Positions 1 to 11,166 are shown, counted from the first letter of the stretch. The stretch: DNA of 28,517 nucleotides from Stemphylium vesicarium (GCA_004380135.1 QXCR01000259.1:1-28517); one strand, 5' to 3'. Numbers and translations are program-made. The notes: generated by a model not told the origin, from the sequence alone.

Positions 1-2
1 TA

Positions 3-572
3 GTTGCACATGCTACACGTCTTCTCAATCGGATTCCAGTGCAGCGCAAGGACTGGCGGACACCGTTCGAGATGGTGCACGCACGACAGCCGGATCTCTC
101 ACATGTAAGAATCATCGGATCACGAGCTTATGTCCTTATCAAAAACCGAAGAGACCGTCCAGCCCGAGCAAAGCTCCAAGAAAGAGCACTTATGGGATGG
201 CTCGTTGGAATGGAGGCAACGAACATCTACAAGATCTGGATACCGCAATCTAACCGCGTCATCACATCACGAGACGTAAGGATAGATGAGAAAGTCCTGA
301 TATATCCAGAGGCGCATCTGTACGATGGCCCTACCCCACTCCAGTATCTTTCGGATCAGCTCCATACCAAACAAGCACTACACGAGAATTACCTAGAGCA
401 GGGAGAGACACTAACACCGACGCAACTGCTCTCCAAAACTTGCGCACCAGTTCCGGAAGAAACATCCGACTGTCGCAAAGAGGGCAAGACGCCGTTGATT
501 CTTCCCACACACATGCTACGCAACGATACACAGAAAAGAGAGCACGACGCGAAGCTCATGCTCTACGACTAG
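3..572 (+). pseudogene. copia integrase C-terminal region (partial)
   Basis: The frame is open from the left edge. It reads TPFEMVHARQPDLSHVRIIG, then a tract ending in a KIWIPQSNRVITSRDV-like segment. This matches the copia integrase region after the catalytic core, where a TP-E---G-KP-L-HLR-FG motif precedes a strand that ends in a V--SRDV-F box. The frame ends at 570-572, while the downstream reverse transcriptase lies in another frame that is already open by 440. Copia polyproteins are normally one frame, so a single-base indel between about 440 and 570 probably broke the gene. The part encoding the DDE core lies to the left of the window. Confidence 0.88.
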
Positions 573-2302
573 AGCGTGCTAGGCTCGGTCAGCAAGTCGC
601 TCACGCCTTCGCAACAGCACAGTCTATTCGCACACACCGGAAAGACCTATTGCCGCCACCAGACTTCTGGCATCAGCTAAAGCGACATCCTGAAGGCAAG
701 GGATTTCGGCATGCTGCTGACGCCGAACTTACATCGCTCCAAGAAAAGAAAACGTTTGAGCTAGTGGATCATCCAGACGGCAAGCAAGTGCTACCACTTA
801 AATGGGTGTTCACATACAAGTTCGACGACGCCGGCTATCTTGTTCGTCACAAAGCGCGAATCTGCGTAAGAGGCGATCTACAACATCAAGTCACCAATGA
901 CATATATGCAGCAACTGGCGCATATCGCAGCTTTCGTATCCTAATGGCTCTTGTCTGCGCATTTGGGCTTCTTTGTCATCAAATCGACTTCAAGAACGCC
1001 TTCACCAATGCAGACATGGACGAGGAGATATATACTACCTGTCCGCCTGGGTACCGCCAGTCAGGAAAGGTCTGGAAGCTACGGAAGGCGCTGTATAGAC
1101 TGCGCAGATTACCAAAACTATGGTTCAACGAGCTTGTATCGTTCCTTAAGGGTCTAGGATTTGATCATTGCCTAGATGAGCCATGCATACTCATCAACAA
1201 CCGAATAGGACTTATTCTATTTCTCTACGTCGATGATATGCTTATTATTGTATAACTAGAATGTATCCACTCTATTAAAGACTTTAAGCTAAAACTAAAT
1301 AGCAGGTACGGGATCAAAGATTTAGGTAAGGCAATCTCCTTTCTCAACATCACTATTCTCCGCAACACCAGAGACAAGAAGCTCTGGATCAGCCAACACG
1401 GGTATATTGAGAAGATCTGTACCAAGTTTGGCATAGACGACTCTGGAAGAACGGCTATAACGCCTCTCCTCTCGTCGTATCGTCCTCAGCAATACGAAGG
1501 GCAAGCAACACTTTATCAAATCACAGAGATGCAAGAAAAGGTAGGCTCGATCCTGTACGCAGCAGTCGTATCACGACTAGATGTGTCTTTTGCAGCTAGT
1601 TAGTTAAGTCAGTTCACGATGAACCCTTCACCAGAGCACCTGCGTTACGCGAACCGAGTTCTCGCATATCTCCAGGCCACGAAGTACTATGCCATCGAGT
1701 TCTTGGGCTCAGTGGGGAATACCACTGAAGTAGAGACACGCGATAAAGAGGTACTTCAGCTATCAAGCGACGCATCGTTCGCGGATAATCTAGAGACTCG
1801 AAGATCCACGCAAGGCTACCTTATAAAGCTATTTAAGGGACCAATTATATAGCAGTTATCTAAATAGAAGACTATAACCACGTTCACAACTAAAGCTGAG
1901 CTACTCTCGCTGTCACACACAGCGAAGGAGACAATAGGTCTATACCGTCTGTTTAAGCAGATACAGTTTGATCCCAAGCACCAGCCTCGCATACTCTGTG
2001 ACAACCAGCAGACCACAGGGCTAATCCAGAAGGACAGACCTCAAGCGTCATCAAAACTAAAACACGTCGACATCCACAGCCTATGGCTGAGGCAGGTCTA
2101 CAGAGACGGTATCGTTACAGTTCAATAGGTTCCAACGACTGAAATGCCTTCGGATGGCTTCACTAAACCGCTCTCAGCAGAAAAACATTCTCAATTCGTA
2201 CATCACCTAGGCTTAGTTAATATCTCATCGCAGATTGATCCACAACACCAGAGTGAGGAAGCGAACTCTAATGACGGTCAGACCTCATCTAAGACGGAAT
2301 GA
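440..2302 (+). pseudogene. copia reverse transcriptase-RNase H, broken by in-frame stops
   Basis: This is the RVT_2-type reverse transcriptase followed by RNase H of a copia polyprotein. The sequence shows the LKWVFTYKFD entry motif, the IDFKNAFTNADMDEEIY segment with a catalytic Asp, and the YVDDM catalytic box at about 1226-1240. RNase H follows, with a DASFADNLETRRSTQGYL motif at about 1770-1820. The single frame is interrupted by TAA 1253, TAG 1601, TAG 1850, TAG 1865 and TAG 2126. Those at 1850 and 2126 stand where the family has Trp, so they fit TGG-to-TAG changes, as RIP would cause. The final TGA is at 2300. No frameshift is needed between 440 and 2302. Confidence 0.93.
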
Positions 2303-2316
2303 GATCTGAGGGGGTG

Positions 2317-2463
2317 TGTCGCAGGCCAAGCGCTGTCGGAAACCTTGTTACTAATAACGCCGCGCGATGACCTTTATATATGCTCAGCTAGAATGCTACA
2401 TTCAATAACACACACTCTTTCCTGATTTTTCTGTCCACAATACCCGCACCCTACCGTGCGACA
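2317..2463 (+). repeat. 3' LTR of the copia element (147 bp)
   Basis: The LTR begins TGTCGCA and ends TGCGACA, a perfect 7-bp terminal inverted repeat with the canonical TG...CA ends. It lies 14 bp after the polyprotein stop and directly follows a purine tract. A TATA-like run (TTTATATATG) lies at about 2373-2382. The next five bases, TATAA (2464-2468), would be the target-site duplication, but the 5' end of the element is not visible, so this cannot be confirmed. Confidence 0.9.
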
Positions 2464-2860
2464 TATAATGCTCCGGGTGGCTCATCGGCTGAACTGGCTC
2501 ATCGGGCGCACGGACACGGTACCGGTCTCGTTGGGCCGGCGCGTTGTCGCGCGCTGCCGCTACCTTGTCTCGCCGTCGCTACCCTACATCGCATGTTTCT
2601 TTTCGTCACTCTTGGTCTTTTCTCTCCCTTTCTGGATCACATAGGATTACGAGCGGCTGTGTGCGCGACGGCGCTGTAGCATTTTTTGGTGACTTATATG
2701 CCTCTTCGAGAATGTCTACGTAATCGCGGTCGCAGGTCATACGGTCTAAACCGATAGGTGAAGGGTTAGATGGCTTCCGCAATACCTTCAATTCGATATG
2801 CGATGACATAGGCGCCCCTAACTCCTCGCAAGCGCTTGATTAGGTGGGTCATGAAGGTAG
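2464..2860. other. no supportable gene
   Basis: This is the flank of the copia insertion. The right part (about 2606-2809) has an open minus-strand frame of some 67 codons starting with ATG, but it matches no family I know and has no visible promoter or splice signals. A GC-rich plus-strand frame (2456-2644) overlaps the LTR end and looks accidental. Confidence 0.4.
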
Positions 2861-5110
2861 TACAAACTATCTTTACTGCGTAGTTCTAACGCCATTTCAG
2901 ATACCCAAGACGTGCTGATTACTCTTATATCTGCCTTGCAAGTCCTCCCTGCCGCTCGACTCCTACATTCCCAGAATGGGAGTAAAAGCCTCTTCCACGA
3001 CCTCTTACGGCTTAATGCCGCAGTCGGTTCTGACGGTTTCGACGCCGACCGAGTATGAACTCTACTCGACGCGATCCTCACACATCAGCCCAACGAATTC
3101 GTATGGGATGCAGTCTACAATGCCGTCACCGAATCAACGCCACCACCCCGCCATACCTCGACCTTCCAACAAACACCCCTGTCCATTAACACTGGCAGCT
3201 TCGCGAACTCGGCCGAGCACCGCAAACGCGTAGACGATGTGCTGAAAGAGGAGTTGGGACACCTGTACGTTGGCATACCCGGTTTTTTCGAGGCGTTCTT
3301 CGGAGATGTGCCAGGCCTAAAACCGGTCGCACAGGCTGTGTTTGACAAGTGCAAGGAAGGGGATAATCCGTTCTAACATGTAGAGAGCGGTTGGCAAGGC
3401 TGGCCAGAAGACGCGAAAGAAAAAGATGTCTTAAGCTGGTTTGCATCGCTTACAGATCAGCTTCTGGACTTTGCGGAGGAGCATCGCCTGCCATCGCAGG
3501 TTTGACGGCGACCATTAGCACAACCCAATCGACCCTTGCAAGGCTCCACTGCCGATCGCAAGCTGGAAATTGGCTTTGTGGACGATCCGAACGCCGGCGT
3601 GAACTCGAGATGTCGATGGTCACATATCCTTATACCTGGAGAGCTCAAGAGCAACCCGTCAGCGGACAAAGCGTCTAAGGCGTGGCTCGACCTTGGCCGA
3701 CACGCAAAGGAGGTGCTCGCCGTCCAAGATAGCCGCCGCTTCGTTCTTGGCTTTACCCTCTGTGGATCCCTTATGCGGCTATGGACATTCGATCAACTCG
3801 GGGGCATCGCCTCCGAGCAATTCGACATCGATAAGGATGGGCTGCGGTTCGTGTCTGCAGTGCTTGGGTTTCTCTGGATGAATGAGGATCAGCTGGGGTT
3901 CGACCCCACGATCATTACAGTTGGAGACAAGCGGTACATTGAGTTTGAGCGGGCAAATGGGAAAGAGCGCCTTGTCATTGACAGATTGATAAAGCGGGTG
4001 CCTTGCGCCGCTGGTCGAGCAACAACCTGTTGGAAAGCCTATAAAGAAGAAGATCCCGACACGCCGCTCGTTGTCAAGGATTCATGGCAGTATCTGGAGC
4101 GCGAGGAGGAGGGCAAGTTGCCGCGTGAGGCAAACGGGAAGGACGTGGTTAATGTAGCGAGATACTATTACCATGAGACGGTTCGTGTTGGTACCCAGGA
4201 CGACTCCATCCGCGGGAACGTGCGACAATGTCTAGACGTAACGAAAGCGACGAATTACAAGCCGGGAAGCACAATGCCGCCTCCAAGCACAGTCGTCCGC
4301 TCCCTCTCTAGGGAAGGCCGAAGCAGCAGCGCCGCCGGACGGAAGCGATCCTCGAGCTACACGAACGCATCCTTACCACCCAGCAAGCGAACCTGTTGGA
4401 GCTCTCCCGTAAAAGGAGGAAGAGCAACAGCGGATCGAGTGCGCCGCCGTGTTATTGTCCGAGACTACGGGAAGCCTGTATACATGGCGAGTTCCAGGGC
4501 TAGCCTTCTGGCTGCGCTAGAAGACTGCATCGCAGGATACGAGTCGCTGTATACGCGGGCCGGCATGCTACAGTGCGATATATCGCCGAACAACCTTATG
4601 GTGAACGAGGACAAGGACAACCCCTCCTGGCACGCCTTCTTGATCCACCTAGATCTTGCTATCAAGGAGGATCGCGAGAAGCCGTCAGGGGCACGAGGGA
4701 AGACCGCAACGCGAGCGTTTATGGCGATTGGGATACTTTACGACGATGAGCAGCATTCTTTCATGCACGACCTAGAATCTTTCTTATGGGTGCTATTTTG
4801 GATATGCATTCACTACAACGGGTCGCAGGGAAGAGTGGTCCAACAGTTCGACAAATGGAACTATGCGAACACGGAGGAGCTAGCTAAGCTAGAGCTAGGC
4901 ACAGTATTAGACGACGAGATCTTTCGCAAAACTACTTTGGAACACTTCACAGATTATTACCAGCCACTGATTCCCTGCGTTAAGCGATTGCGGGGAAAGG
5001 TATTCCCTGGAGGCGGAAGGTGGAGGGTTCCAAATCTAAAGCTGTTCTTGAATATGAAGGAGATACTCAGCGCAGCACGGGATGACTTGAAGGAATTAGA
5101 GGAAAAGTAG
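2861..5110 (+). pseudogene. FunK1-type fungal protein kinase pseudogene
   Basis: This is a relic of a fungal-specific FunK1 kinase. One frame runs from about 2861 to the TAA at 5108 without a frameshift but is cut by TGA 3056, TAA 3374 and TGA 3503. These fit CGA or CAA codons changed by C-to-T. The N-terminal part (2940-3500) reads as a helical region. The kinase core lies at 3570-5000, with a low-complexity Ser/Arg-rich insert at about 4270-4400. The catalytic loop reads LQCDISPNNLMV, then FLIHLDLAIKE, and then the family's HSFMHDLESFLWVLFWICIH segment. The usual HRD reads QCD, and the position of the metal-binding Asp appears to be His, so even the core may be inactive. No initiator ATG is clear. 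The last 524 codons remain open, but the first of them is TTG, so an intact protein is unlikely. Confidence 0.88.
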
Positions 5111-6168
5111 ATGTATCTTTTAGCACCGCGCTCGATAAACACCAGAGTCAGCTTCATGTTGCAGCATTCAGGACGCCCGGTTGATGAGGAAAGAACCGCA
5201 TGACATCCTGGAATACCACACTTTGTATAGGGATCAGGTTCCTAGACGCCTTATCGTGTCAGATTGCTCAAGAGGCATTTACTAAAATCTCTTGCGAACA
5301 ATTCTTGAGTAACTGAACTTAGAGACCGTTTGCAGGAGATGACGTTGGCGGCGTTTGCGTGATGAAATCAGTGCCGTTGATTGGCTGCAGCCTGCCCCCA
5401 GCCAACCTGCCCTCGCAAATCCCGCCACGACCCTCACGTCCCTCACGTCCCTCACAATCCACGCACTAGGCCGCTGGCTGGTTCTGCTGCTGCTTTTCCA
5501 GGTTGCGCACCTCCACGCTGCGTCATTGCCCCTCCCCCTGAGCCTGGGAAGGCCTGTCTGTTCCGGTGCATCGATATTGCGTGGCAACATCACGGAGAGT
5601 TCTCCGTGCTCTCAGTCTCCATGTCTAATGGCTGGAGGATAATAGGGACGCTGATACGCTCATCGGACAGCTGTCTACGTCGTCGCTTCTCGAGCGTTGC
5701 GACTACCTCTGTAACCTCTTGGCTCACCACCTTCACTGTTCACACTCACGGCTTGCGCATACTTGTCCACTTCAACCAGAAACGATGCTCACTTCACCTG
5801 TCACCTCACACCTCCCGACTCGGCACAGCTTCAACCGCCTCCACCCTCCGACTTCACGTCCCTCAATATCCACCTAAGCACAACAACATCAACACTTTCT
5901 TGCACCATGGTCGGCTGGCAAGGCCACGCTCGCTGGGCGCATATTGTCGCGGTTATGAGGAGAAGCAGATCACGTGCTGGTGTTCTGGTGCAGCTTCCTC
6001 CCTTATCGAGTACCTCTTACCTCAGCTGTATCATAGAAACGTCATGTAAACAGACCCTGCTGCTGGCCTTCTTAAGGTCCGCACGAGCAGCAGAACACAA
6101 CAATACACTTCATACTCTCACTACTGCTTCGCGCAGTTACACTTTGATTTGCTACATTCTACACCGCA
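5111..6168. other. about 1 kb without a supportable gene; pyrimidine-rich, leader-like
   Basis: Nothing coding can be supported here. From about 5380 the plus strand becomes rich in C and T, with CACAAC and CAACAACATC runs near 5880-5905 and 6095-6130 that resemble fungal 5' leader sequence. There is a short tandem CCCTCACGT repeat (about 5430-5455) and a perfect palindrome CACGGAGA-GT-TCTCCGTG at 5591-5608. Long frames exist on both strands, but their composition is biased and no domain is recognisable. The segment may be the promoter and leader of the broken gene that follows. Confidence 0.4.
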
Positions 6169-7780
6169 ATACATATCGACATCTTCAACCTGCTCGGCAT
6201 CGATCCCCACATCACCGACTTGACGTGGGAGATGGTGAATGCTCGTCCGCGACAGATTGTCAAACAGTTGCGCCCAAATGAACCCGCTATCATACCTTCA
6301 GATGGGGTGTCTATCACACTGGTCAACTCCGCTCTGAGCTCTTCAACACTCTTTACCCCTCTGTCCAGCATGGCGAAGAACTCCACGTAGGTGACGCAAC
6401 GCCTGATTCTCGCCGAGAGCTCGCCCAGGCTCTGGATAAGATCAACAAGGGAAAGCTCGACGGACACACACGGACTTGGGACGCTGAGAATGGTGTTCCT
6501 GGCGATTAGCTTAGTGTAGATGCCGCTCTCAACCATAGCGACATCAGTGGTGACATACCAGCGAGCTCCCTCAGTTGCTCCATCATCGTATAGCTTTGCT
6601 GCAGTACAGATTGTATGTATAACCCTGCAACATTGCAAAGCATGCAAGCAAAGCTAATGTCGTCCTAGGACAGCGCGACTGAACCCTCGAGCGTGATAGG
6701 GACGAACAACAACCCAATCCCGCTCGACCTGGATGGAAATTGCGAAGACCCAATCGACTTTAGTGGCGATGTCACTTCCGCCCCCACCTCCGCCTCTGCC
6801 TTTGCCGACAACAGCCAAGCTCTTGTCTTTATGCCGCTGCACCAACGGGAGAAGTTCATGCAGCTTGCGATGTGGGAGGCTTCACGAGCAAACTTCAAGT
6901 ACGTGATTGCGCCGTCTCGACTTCGCGCGATGGCGCAGAAGTACACAAACAACAATAGTGCAGTGGTGATTGGAGTGGTGAGGCGTCCGGCTTGGAATGC
7001 GGCGCAGACTTTCCCTGAGTACATCTGCATAGCCGCGCTTGAGGGTGGCTATGCTTTGCGCATCCGGGTGAAGCAATGAAGCGTTGGAAGCAATGAGTTG
7101 CCCAAGTGGCCTGGCGGAGGCTCCATCTACCTCTCGCTAGAAGAGATCAGGTAGCAGTGTTATCTTTTCCGCCCGTTCTGCGACGACTTCGACAAGGCGC
7201 GTCTGCGGATGTACCTCGCGATTATGGGGAAGAAGGGAAAGATGCCTACAGTTAAGGACAAGACGATCGTCCTGCGTGGCGGCTGAGAGATAAGTTCGGA
7301 TGATGGAGAGACATAGAGCGAAGACGGGTGAGAGCTCAACACGCGTCTGCTGGATAAGGTTACGGTGCTGATGCCCAAGGCTCCGAGAGAGGCGATCGAT
7401 CGAGGACTTCGATCCATCTACTGTCGAACGAGGTCTAGAACTTCAACGACGGAAAATTCAGGCGCGCATTAAACGCGACTTCAATAGTAGTAAGAAACTC
7501 TATGCTCAGTGGCGGTTAAATCGTGATGTTTTAAGCACTGTTGACAAAGCGCCGACTTCAACAACAGCTGCGAACTTTCTTCGTATTTTATCAGAAGAGA
7601 TTAGGCTGGTCTTTATCCTCGATCGCTTGTAGCCGTTCGCGATGGCCGATATATCCGCTTTAGTGCAAGTCGGCCGAGGCTTCTGAGTGGATTGGCGCAT
7701 AGTATCAGAAGCGTAATAGAAAGGTTAGAGAAGGATGATCTTGTGGTTACAAGTCTCTAGCCAACGAGGTGGTTCCTGAG
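6169..7780 (+). pseudogene. broken gene of unknown function
   Basis: I do not recognise the family. A coding-like stretch starts near 6169 (NLLGIDPHITDLTWEMVNAR) and shifts frame once near 6285. It then runs in one frame through 7440, with stops at 6507, 6591, 6666, 7077, 7152, 7284, 7314 and 7329. Well-formed segments between the stops include TWDAENGVPGD, the 6681-7076 block with FMPLHQREKFMQLAMWEASR, and KARLRMYLAIMGKKGKMP. A second shift near 7390 leads to a charged helix (RKIQARIKRDFNSSKKLYAQW) and a frame ending at TAG 7627. Faint coding traces persist to about 7780. Most stops fit CAG, CAA or CGA with C-to-T. The codon at 6169 is ATA, just where a start would suit, so the start itself may have been lost by G-to-A. 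A minus-strand frame at 6159-6647 is a shadow. Confidence 0.6.
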
Positions 7781-10159
7781 ATACTGACCGCGCTCTAAGT
7801 ACTGCGCCCTGCGATAATGCACGCTACCCAGAGATGTGACGTCCGCCCCTTTCTTTCCTTGCATAGACAAACTCCGTGCAATAGTGCCGAATCTCTTGTA
7901 CGTATGGTTTCCTCCCTGTTAGTTTTTATCACTCCGTAAGCCAGGACTAAGTTTATTTCTCTATGTACTATGAAGACTTTGCCAGTCAGTGACTGCCATG
8001 TCCTTTCGTACAGGATATACTACAGGGCTATCTGGCATTGAACAGTATGTCATGCAGGCGATTGAGTTTTAAAAGTCTTTTGGCGTCTTGTAACCAACAA
8101 GATCCGTGCTAGGTCATTGCATGTTAGTAAAGACCTCAAGGCATACTAGTGTGTGAAGAGCTCTGAAGCTTCTCTAATTCAGACCTGGGTCTGTATAGTA
8201 TAGCCCACCAAGCTCCCGATCGCTGCAGGCTTCCGCTTCACACGTCCGCAACTGCAAGAAAGCAAAGCCTAGTCAGATTCTGTAGGAGATGGTGCGGACT
8301 TTGACGGCAAGTACCAGTGTCCACTGGAGGCCATAATGAGGGTTATGTGGATGCGTATCCGACCTCACTCTAGTTCTCACTCCCTACACTGTGGGCACCT
8401 GCAGTCATCACAACTGCCTCTAAGCCCTATCCCAGTGGTCGGCAAGGCCGCATACCGCAAGACTATGTGGGTCTCCCAACAGTTATGCATGCAGCTGTTC
8501 AGGATCGCTCACTCGTGTCACTCGCTCTGCCTGGGCCCCACTACAAGGAATGAGTATACGACGATGTAACTATTCACAAGTCCTGTTTAAAACTGCACAC
8601 AGAGCAGGTGCAAAAGGTAGAAGCCACCCATATTTTCGACTGCATCAGCTCTCATTAATATGACACTTTTTATTTTAGTTAGCCTTGCGATCTATTTCTC
8701 AGCCGGACCTATATTGAGTAGCACGCCCACTTACCTTAATATCAGAAATTATATTCCGAGTACAACTGCTGTTGGGAGAGAATTGCAGGAATCGTTTTCG
8801 GCATCGGTTCAACAGGCCTAGAAATCACTGGCATTATTGCAATCGCGACTGCACCTTGTTCAACAGAGGAGGGTTACTACTAGCTCGATGCAGTTATTAT
8901 GTGTAATCTCTAACTTCTCACTGGCAACAATGTTAGATAATCTGCTTACCTTGATTGCTTGTCGTCTGCTAACAGAAATTTCAGTTGGTTCGATTGCAGC
9001 AGATCTTTATTTCTCCTCGCTGGACTATTTGGGCGATACACCTAGTGGCAATCTCGACTATGTTGGATATTATTTCCGCAGTTACGTGAGTGGACTACGC
9101 CTATATTCGAAGCTGTCTAATCGCAAGTAGAGGGAAAACGACATCTTCTGCTTACGAGTCGGCACTGCTCGCTCATCTCGCTGCTGCAGCGTCTGTCCAA
9201 TTGTGTGCTGCGATTATTGTTTCGAGTCTTTCATTTGCCGGCAGAAGCCCTTCCACCCAGCTACGGCAAGGCATATTTATGGTAAGTTTCTGTCTGTATT
9301 TGTTACAGGATCTAATTTGTACTAGGCGTGCACTGCTACACAGTTGCTGTGTCGCCTTCCTTTCCATATCACTCAGATTTGGAGTCGACTCATTGTTCTA
9401 ATAAGCGATCAAATAAGAAGACTGCGCTATCCGTTCTTCCATAGAATGACACGAAATGGTACTTTCTAAATAGCACAACTACAGGCTTAGAAGAGAGGGA
9501 CACATTAAGCGCAGCGAAGCCTTCCTGCTGAGAGCATGGAGCTAGGGCGCTCTGATCTGTTCAATACTAGGAATTGGAGTGCAGTTGTTGGAGGATTTGG
9601 TTAATGAACTATGTCATTTTTAAGGTTAAAGCCTTCTACGTACGACAACCTACTTGTGCTAACACAAGAAGATTAAAAACTCGCAGCAGGCAACACGAAT
9701 AGTCAAATGCCGTCTTAATCCAATCTCAGAGTGTCACACATACTGGGTCTTTCCCTAGTGTCAAAACTGCGCTTTAGCACCAAGTTTGCTCTTTCCTCTA
9801 TCTGCCGTTACTCTTTGCCTTGTCTTGAACTTCACATACCTTCCTTTCTGTCTTCTTAATTCCTGTTCCCGCTACTGCGGCTGCAGCCGTTAGACTGAAA
9901 AGTACACTCTTGCTAAGCTTAAACTAAACAATCTCCTGGAACAACGCCATGTCGACCTAAGGAAACTCTGCTATGCCGTCGCCAATTTCCCTAGTCCTAG
10001 CAGAATATATAGACAAGTGAAGGTAGAGACAAGGTATTGTTGAAGCTGATATACAGGGAGCATGTCGCTTTGGATTAGAATTGCAGATTGAATATGCTAC
10101 TTAGACTTAATTTGAAGATTTCCTAGGCGGCTCGAGATATATGCAGCAGCCATACTCGG
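7781..10159. other. about 2.4 kb with no supportable gene
   Basis: No domain, RNA gene or repeat could be recognised. Around 8780-8860 the plus strand gives a short hydrophobic stretch (GIVFGIGSTGLEITGIIAIA) that resembles a membrane helix, followed by stops. Frames at 8837-9130 and 9090-9401 are also hydrophobic. These might be remains of a membrane-protein gene with introns, but I cannot place a start, an end or splice sites. Confidence 0.35.
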
Positions 10160-10680
10160 CAACAATCAAGCCGGCTTGATAAGCTGGCTTGATGAGCTTG
10201 ATCTATCAAGCTTCCTCAAGCCAAGCTCCTCTCATACCAATTTGTTAGCAAGCCAAGCTGAGGATGGAAGCTGGCTTGAGCGGCTTGGCTCGTAGGGGTA
10301 CGGGGGTTCGAGCCTGCGGGACCTCGGATTAACCCTAGTTGCTTTCTTTTCATTATTTTTTAGCTCCATTTTGCCGGGGTAAATGACACCTCGCGCCATC
10401 CCATCTTTTGCAGCCTCGTACCCCATCCAACAGCCGCCAAAAGTACTCAATGTTGCTGCAACCTTTTGCTCCCATCGTCGCCGTCATATTTAGCTGCACC
10501 TAAAACAGGCCTCACGGAAGAGCAGACGGACGCGTTTTATGAGTGGAGCAGTTGAGATAACGGAACTTAACGCTATTGACAACTATTGTATATGCAATCA
10601 AGCTCATCAATCCAGCTTCAAGCCAAGCCAAGCCGACGATTTTGATCTATCAAGCCTATTAAGTCAAGCCTACAACACCC
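10160..10680. repeat. inverted and clustered GGCTTG/CAAGCC repeats, possible decayed DNA transposon
   Basis: The two ends of this stretch carry related inverted segments: AAGCTGGCTTGATGAGCTTGAT at about 10182-10203, and a reverse complement with one mismatch at about 10596-10617. Both ends also hold the palindromic motif TTGATCTATCAAGC and many GGCTTG/CAAGCC hexamers in both orientations (about 10165-10290 and 10618-10670). Dense subterminal hexamers beside inverted ends are typical of hAT-like non-autonomous elements. I could not fix exact termini or a target duplication, so the class is only a guess. No transposase is visible inside. Confidence 0.5.
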
Positions 10681-10712
10681 AAAAACTTAACAAACCAAGT
10701 TCACGGCCACGG

Positions 10713-10745
10713 CTGCCAGAGATGGCAACAAGCCATCTCTGGCAG
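10713..10745. repeat. perfect 14-bp hairpin
   Basis: CTGCCAGAGATGGC is followed by the loop AACAA and then its exact reverse complement. The structure stands 40 bp outside the GGCTTG repeat cluster. It lacks a U tract, so it is not a bacterial-type terminator. It could be the footprint or end of a small inverted-repeat element. Confidence 0.75.
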
Positions 10746-11166
10746 CAGCTACCCTGATTCCAAGCTCCCCGCCCTAACCCCCGCCAACGCAGCTTCAATT
10801 CTTCATCTCCCACTCCGCAATCATTCGCAGTCTCAGCTGCGTGTAGTGCACTCAGAATCTCCTATCACCATCTCGGCTTCCTCTAGCCCGCCTCGGCAGC
10901 CTAAGCCTCTGCCCTCGCGAACCCTACTACGGACGGTCTTTACGATCCCTACATCCCAACATCCTTATAATACACAGTCCTTACGGCACAGAACCCCATG
11001 AAACAGGCCGTTGGCTGGTTCTGCGGCTGCGTCATTACTCCCCGCCAGCTCCTTCTCAGCCTTGCCTTTATCTTTACTTCCGCCTTGAGCCGCCCCTCCC
11101 TTGCCGCCACTAATACGACTGTATGGATGCTTGCAGATATCTAGACTAAAGAATATCGCAATAGCC
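10746..11166. other. no supportable gene; C-rich plus strand
   Basis: The stretch is rich in CCT and CTC. At about 11006-11035 it shares a motif (GGCCGTTGGCTGGTTCTGC) with 5470-5490, followed in both places by GCTGCGTCATT, with a gap of about 35 bp in one copy. It ends at the stop codon of the minus-strand Myb-like gene. Confidence 0.35.

Larger units (their letters stand above)
1..2316 (+). mobile_element. Ty1/copia retrotransposon, 3' part of internal region
   Basis: This is the internal region of a copia-type LTR retrotransposon, entered in the integrase gene and running to the 3' LTR. The order integrase C-terminal part, reverse transcriptase, RNase H, purine tract, LTR is that of Pseudoviridae. 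The 5' LTR, gag, protease and integrase core lie outside the window. The polyprotein ends at a TGA at 2300-2302, and a purine tract (GAGGGGG, 2308-2314) lies just before the LTR. The region is moderately damaged (one frameshift and several stops) but keeps normal base composition, unlike the gypsy elements after 14 kb. Confidence 0.95.

Noticed and set aside
2606..2809. Minus-strand frame of 67 codons starting with ATG
   Set aside because: It has no family match, no visible promoter or splice signals, and its length is within chance expectation. Noted only as a weak candidate.
5381..6049. Plus-strand open frame of 222 codons
   Set aside because: Composition is pyrimidine-biased and leader-like, there is no domain, and an overlapping frame is equally long.
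6159..6647. Minus-strand open frame of 162 codons
   Set aside because: It is a shadow of the better-supported plus-strand broken gene, with no recognisable domain.
8780..9401. Hydrophobic frames that might be a membrane-protein relic
   Set aside because: Segments are short, stops are frequent, and no start, splice pattern or family motif could be fixed.
10285..10330. tRNA-like GGTTCGAGCC stretch resembling a pol III B box
   Set aside because: No matching T stem, anticodon arm or acceptor stem could be drawn, and the stretch lies within the GGCTTG repeat cluster.
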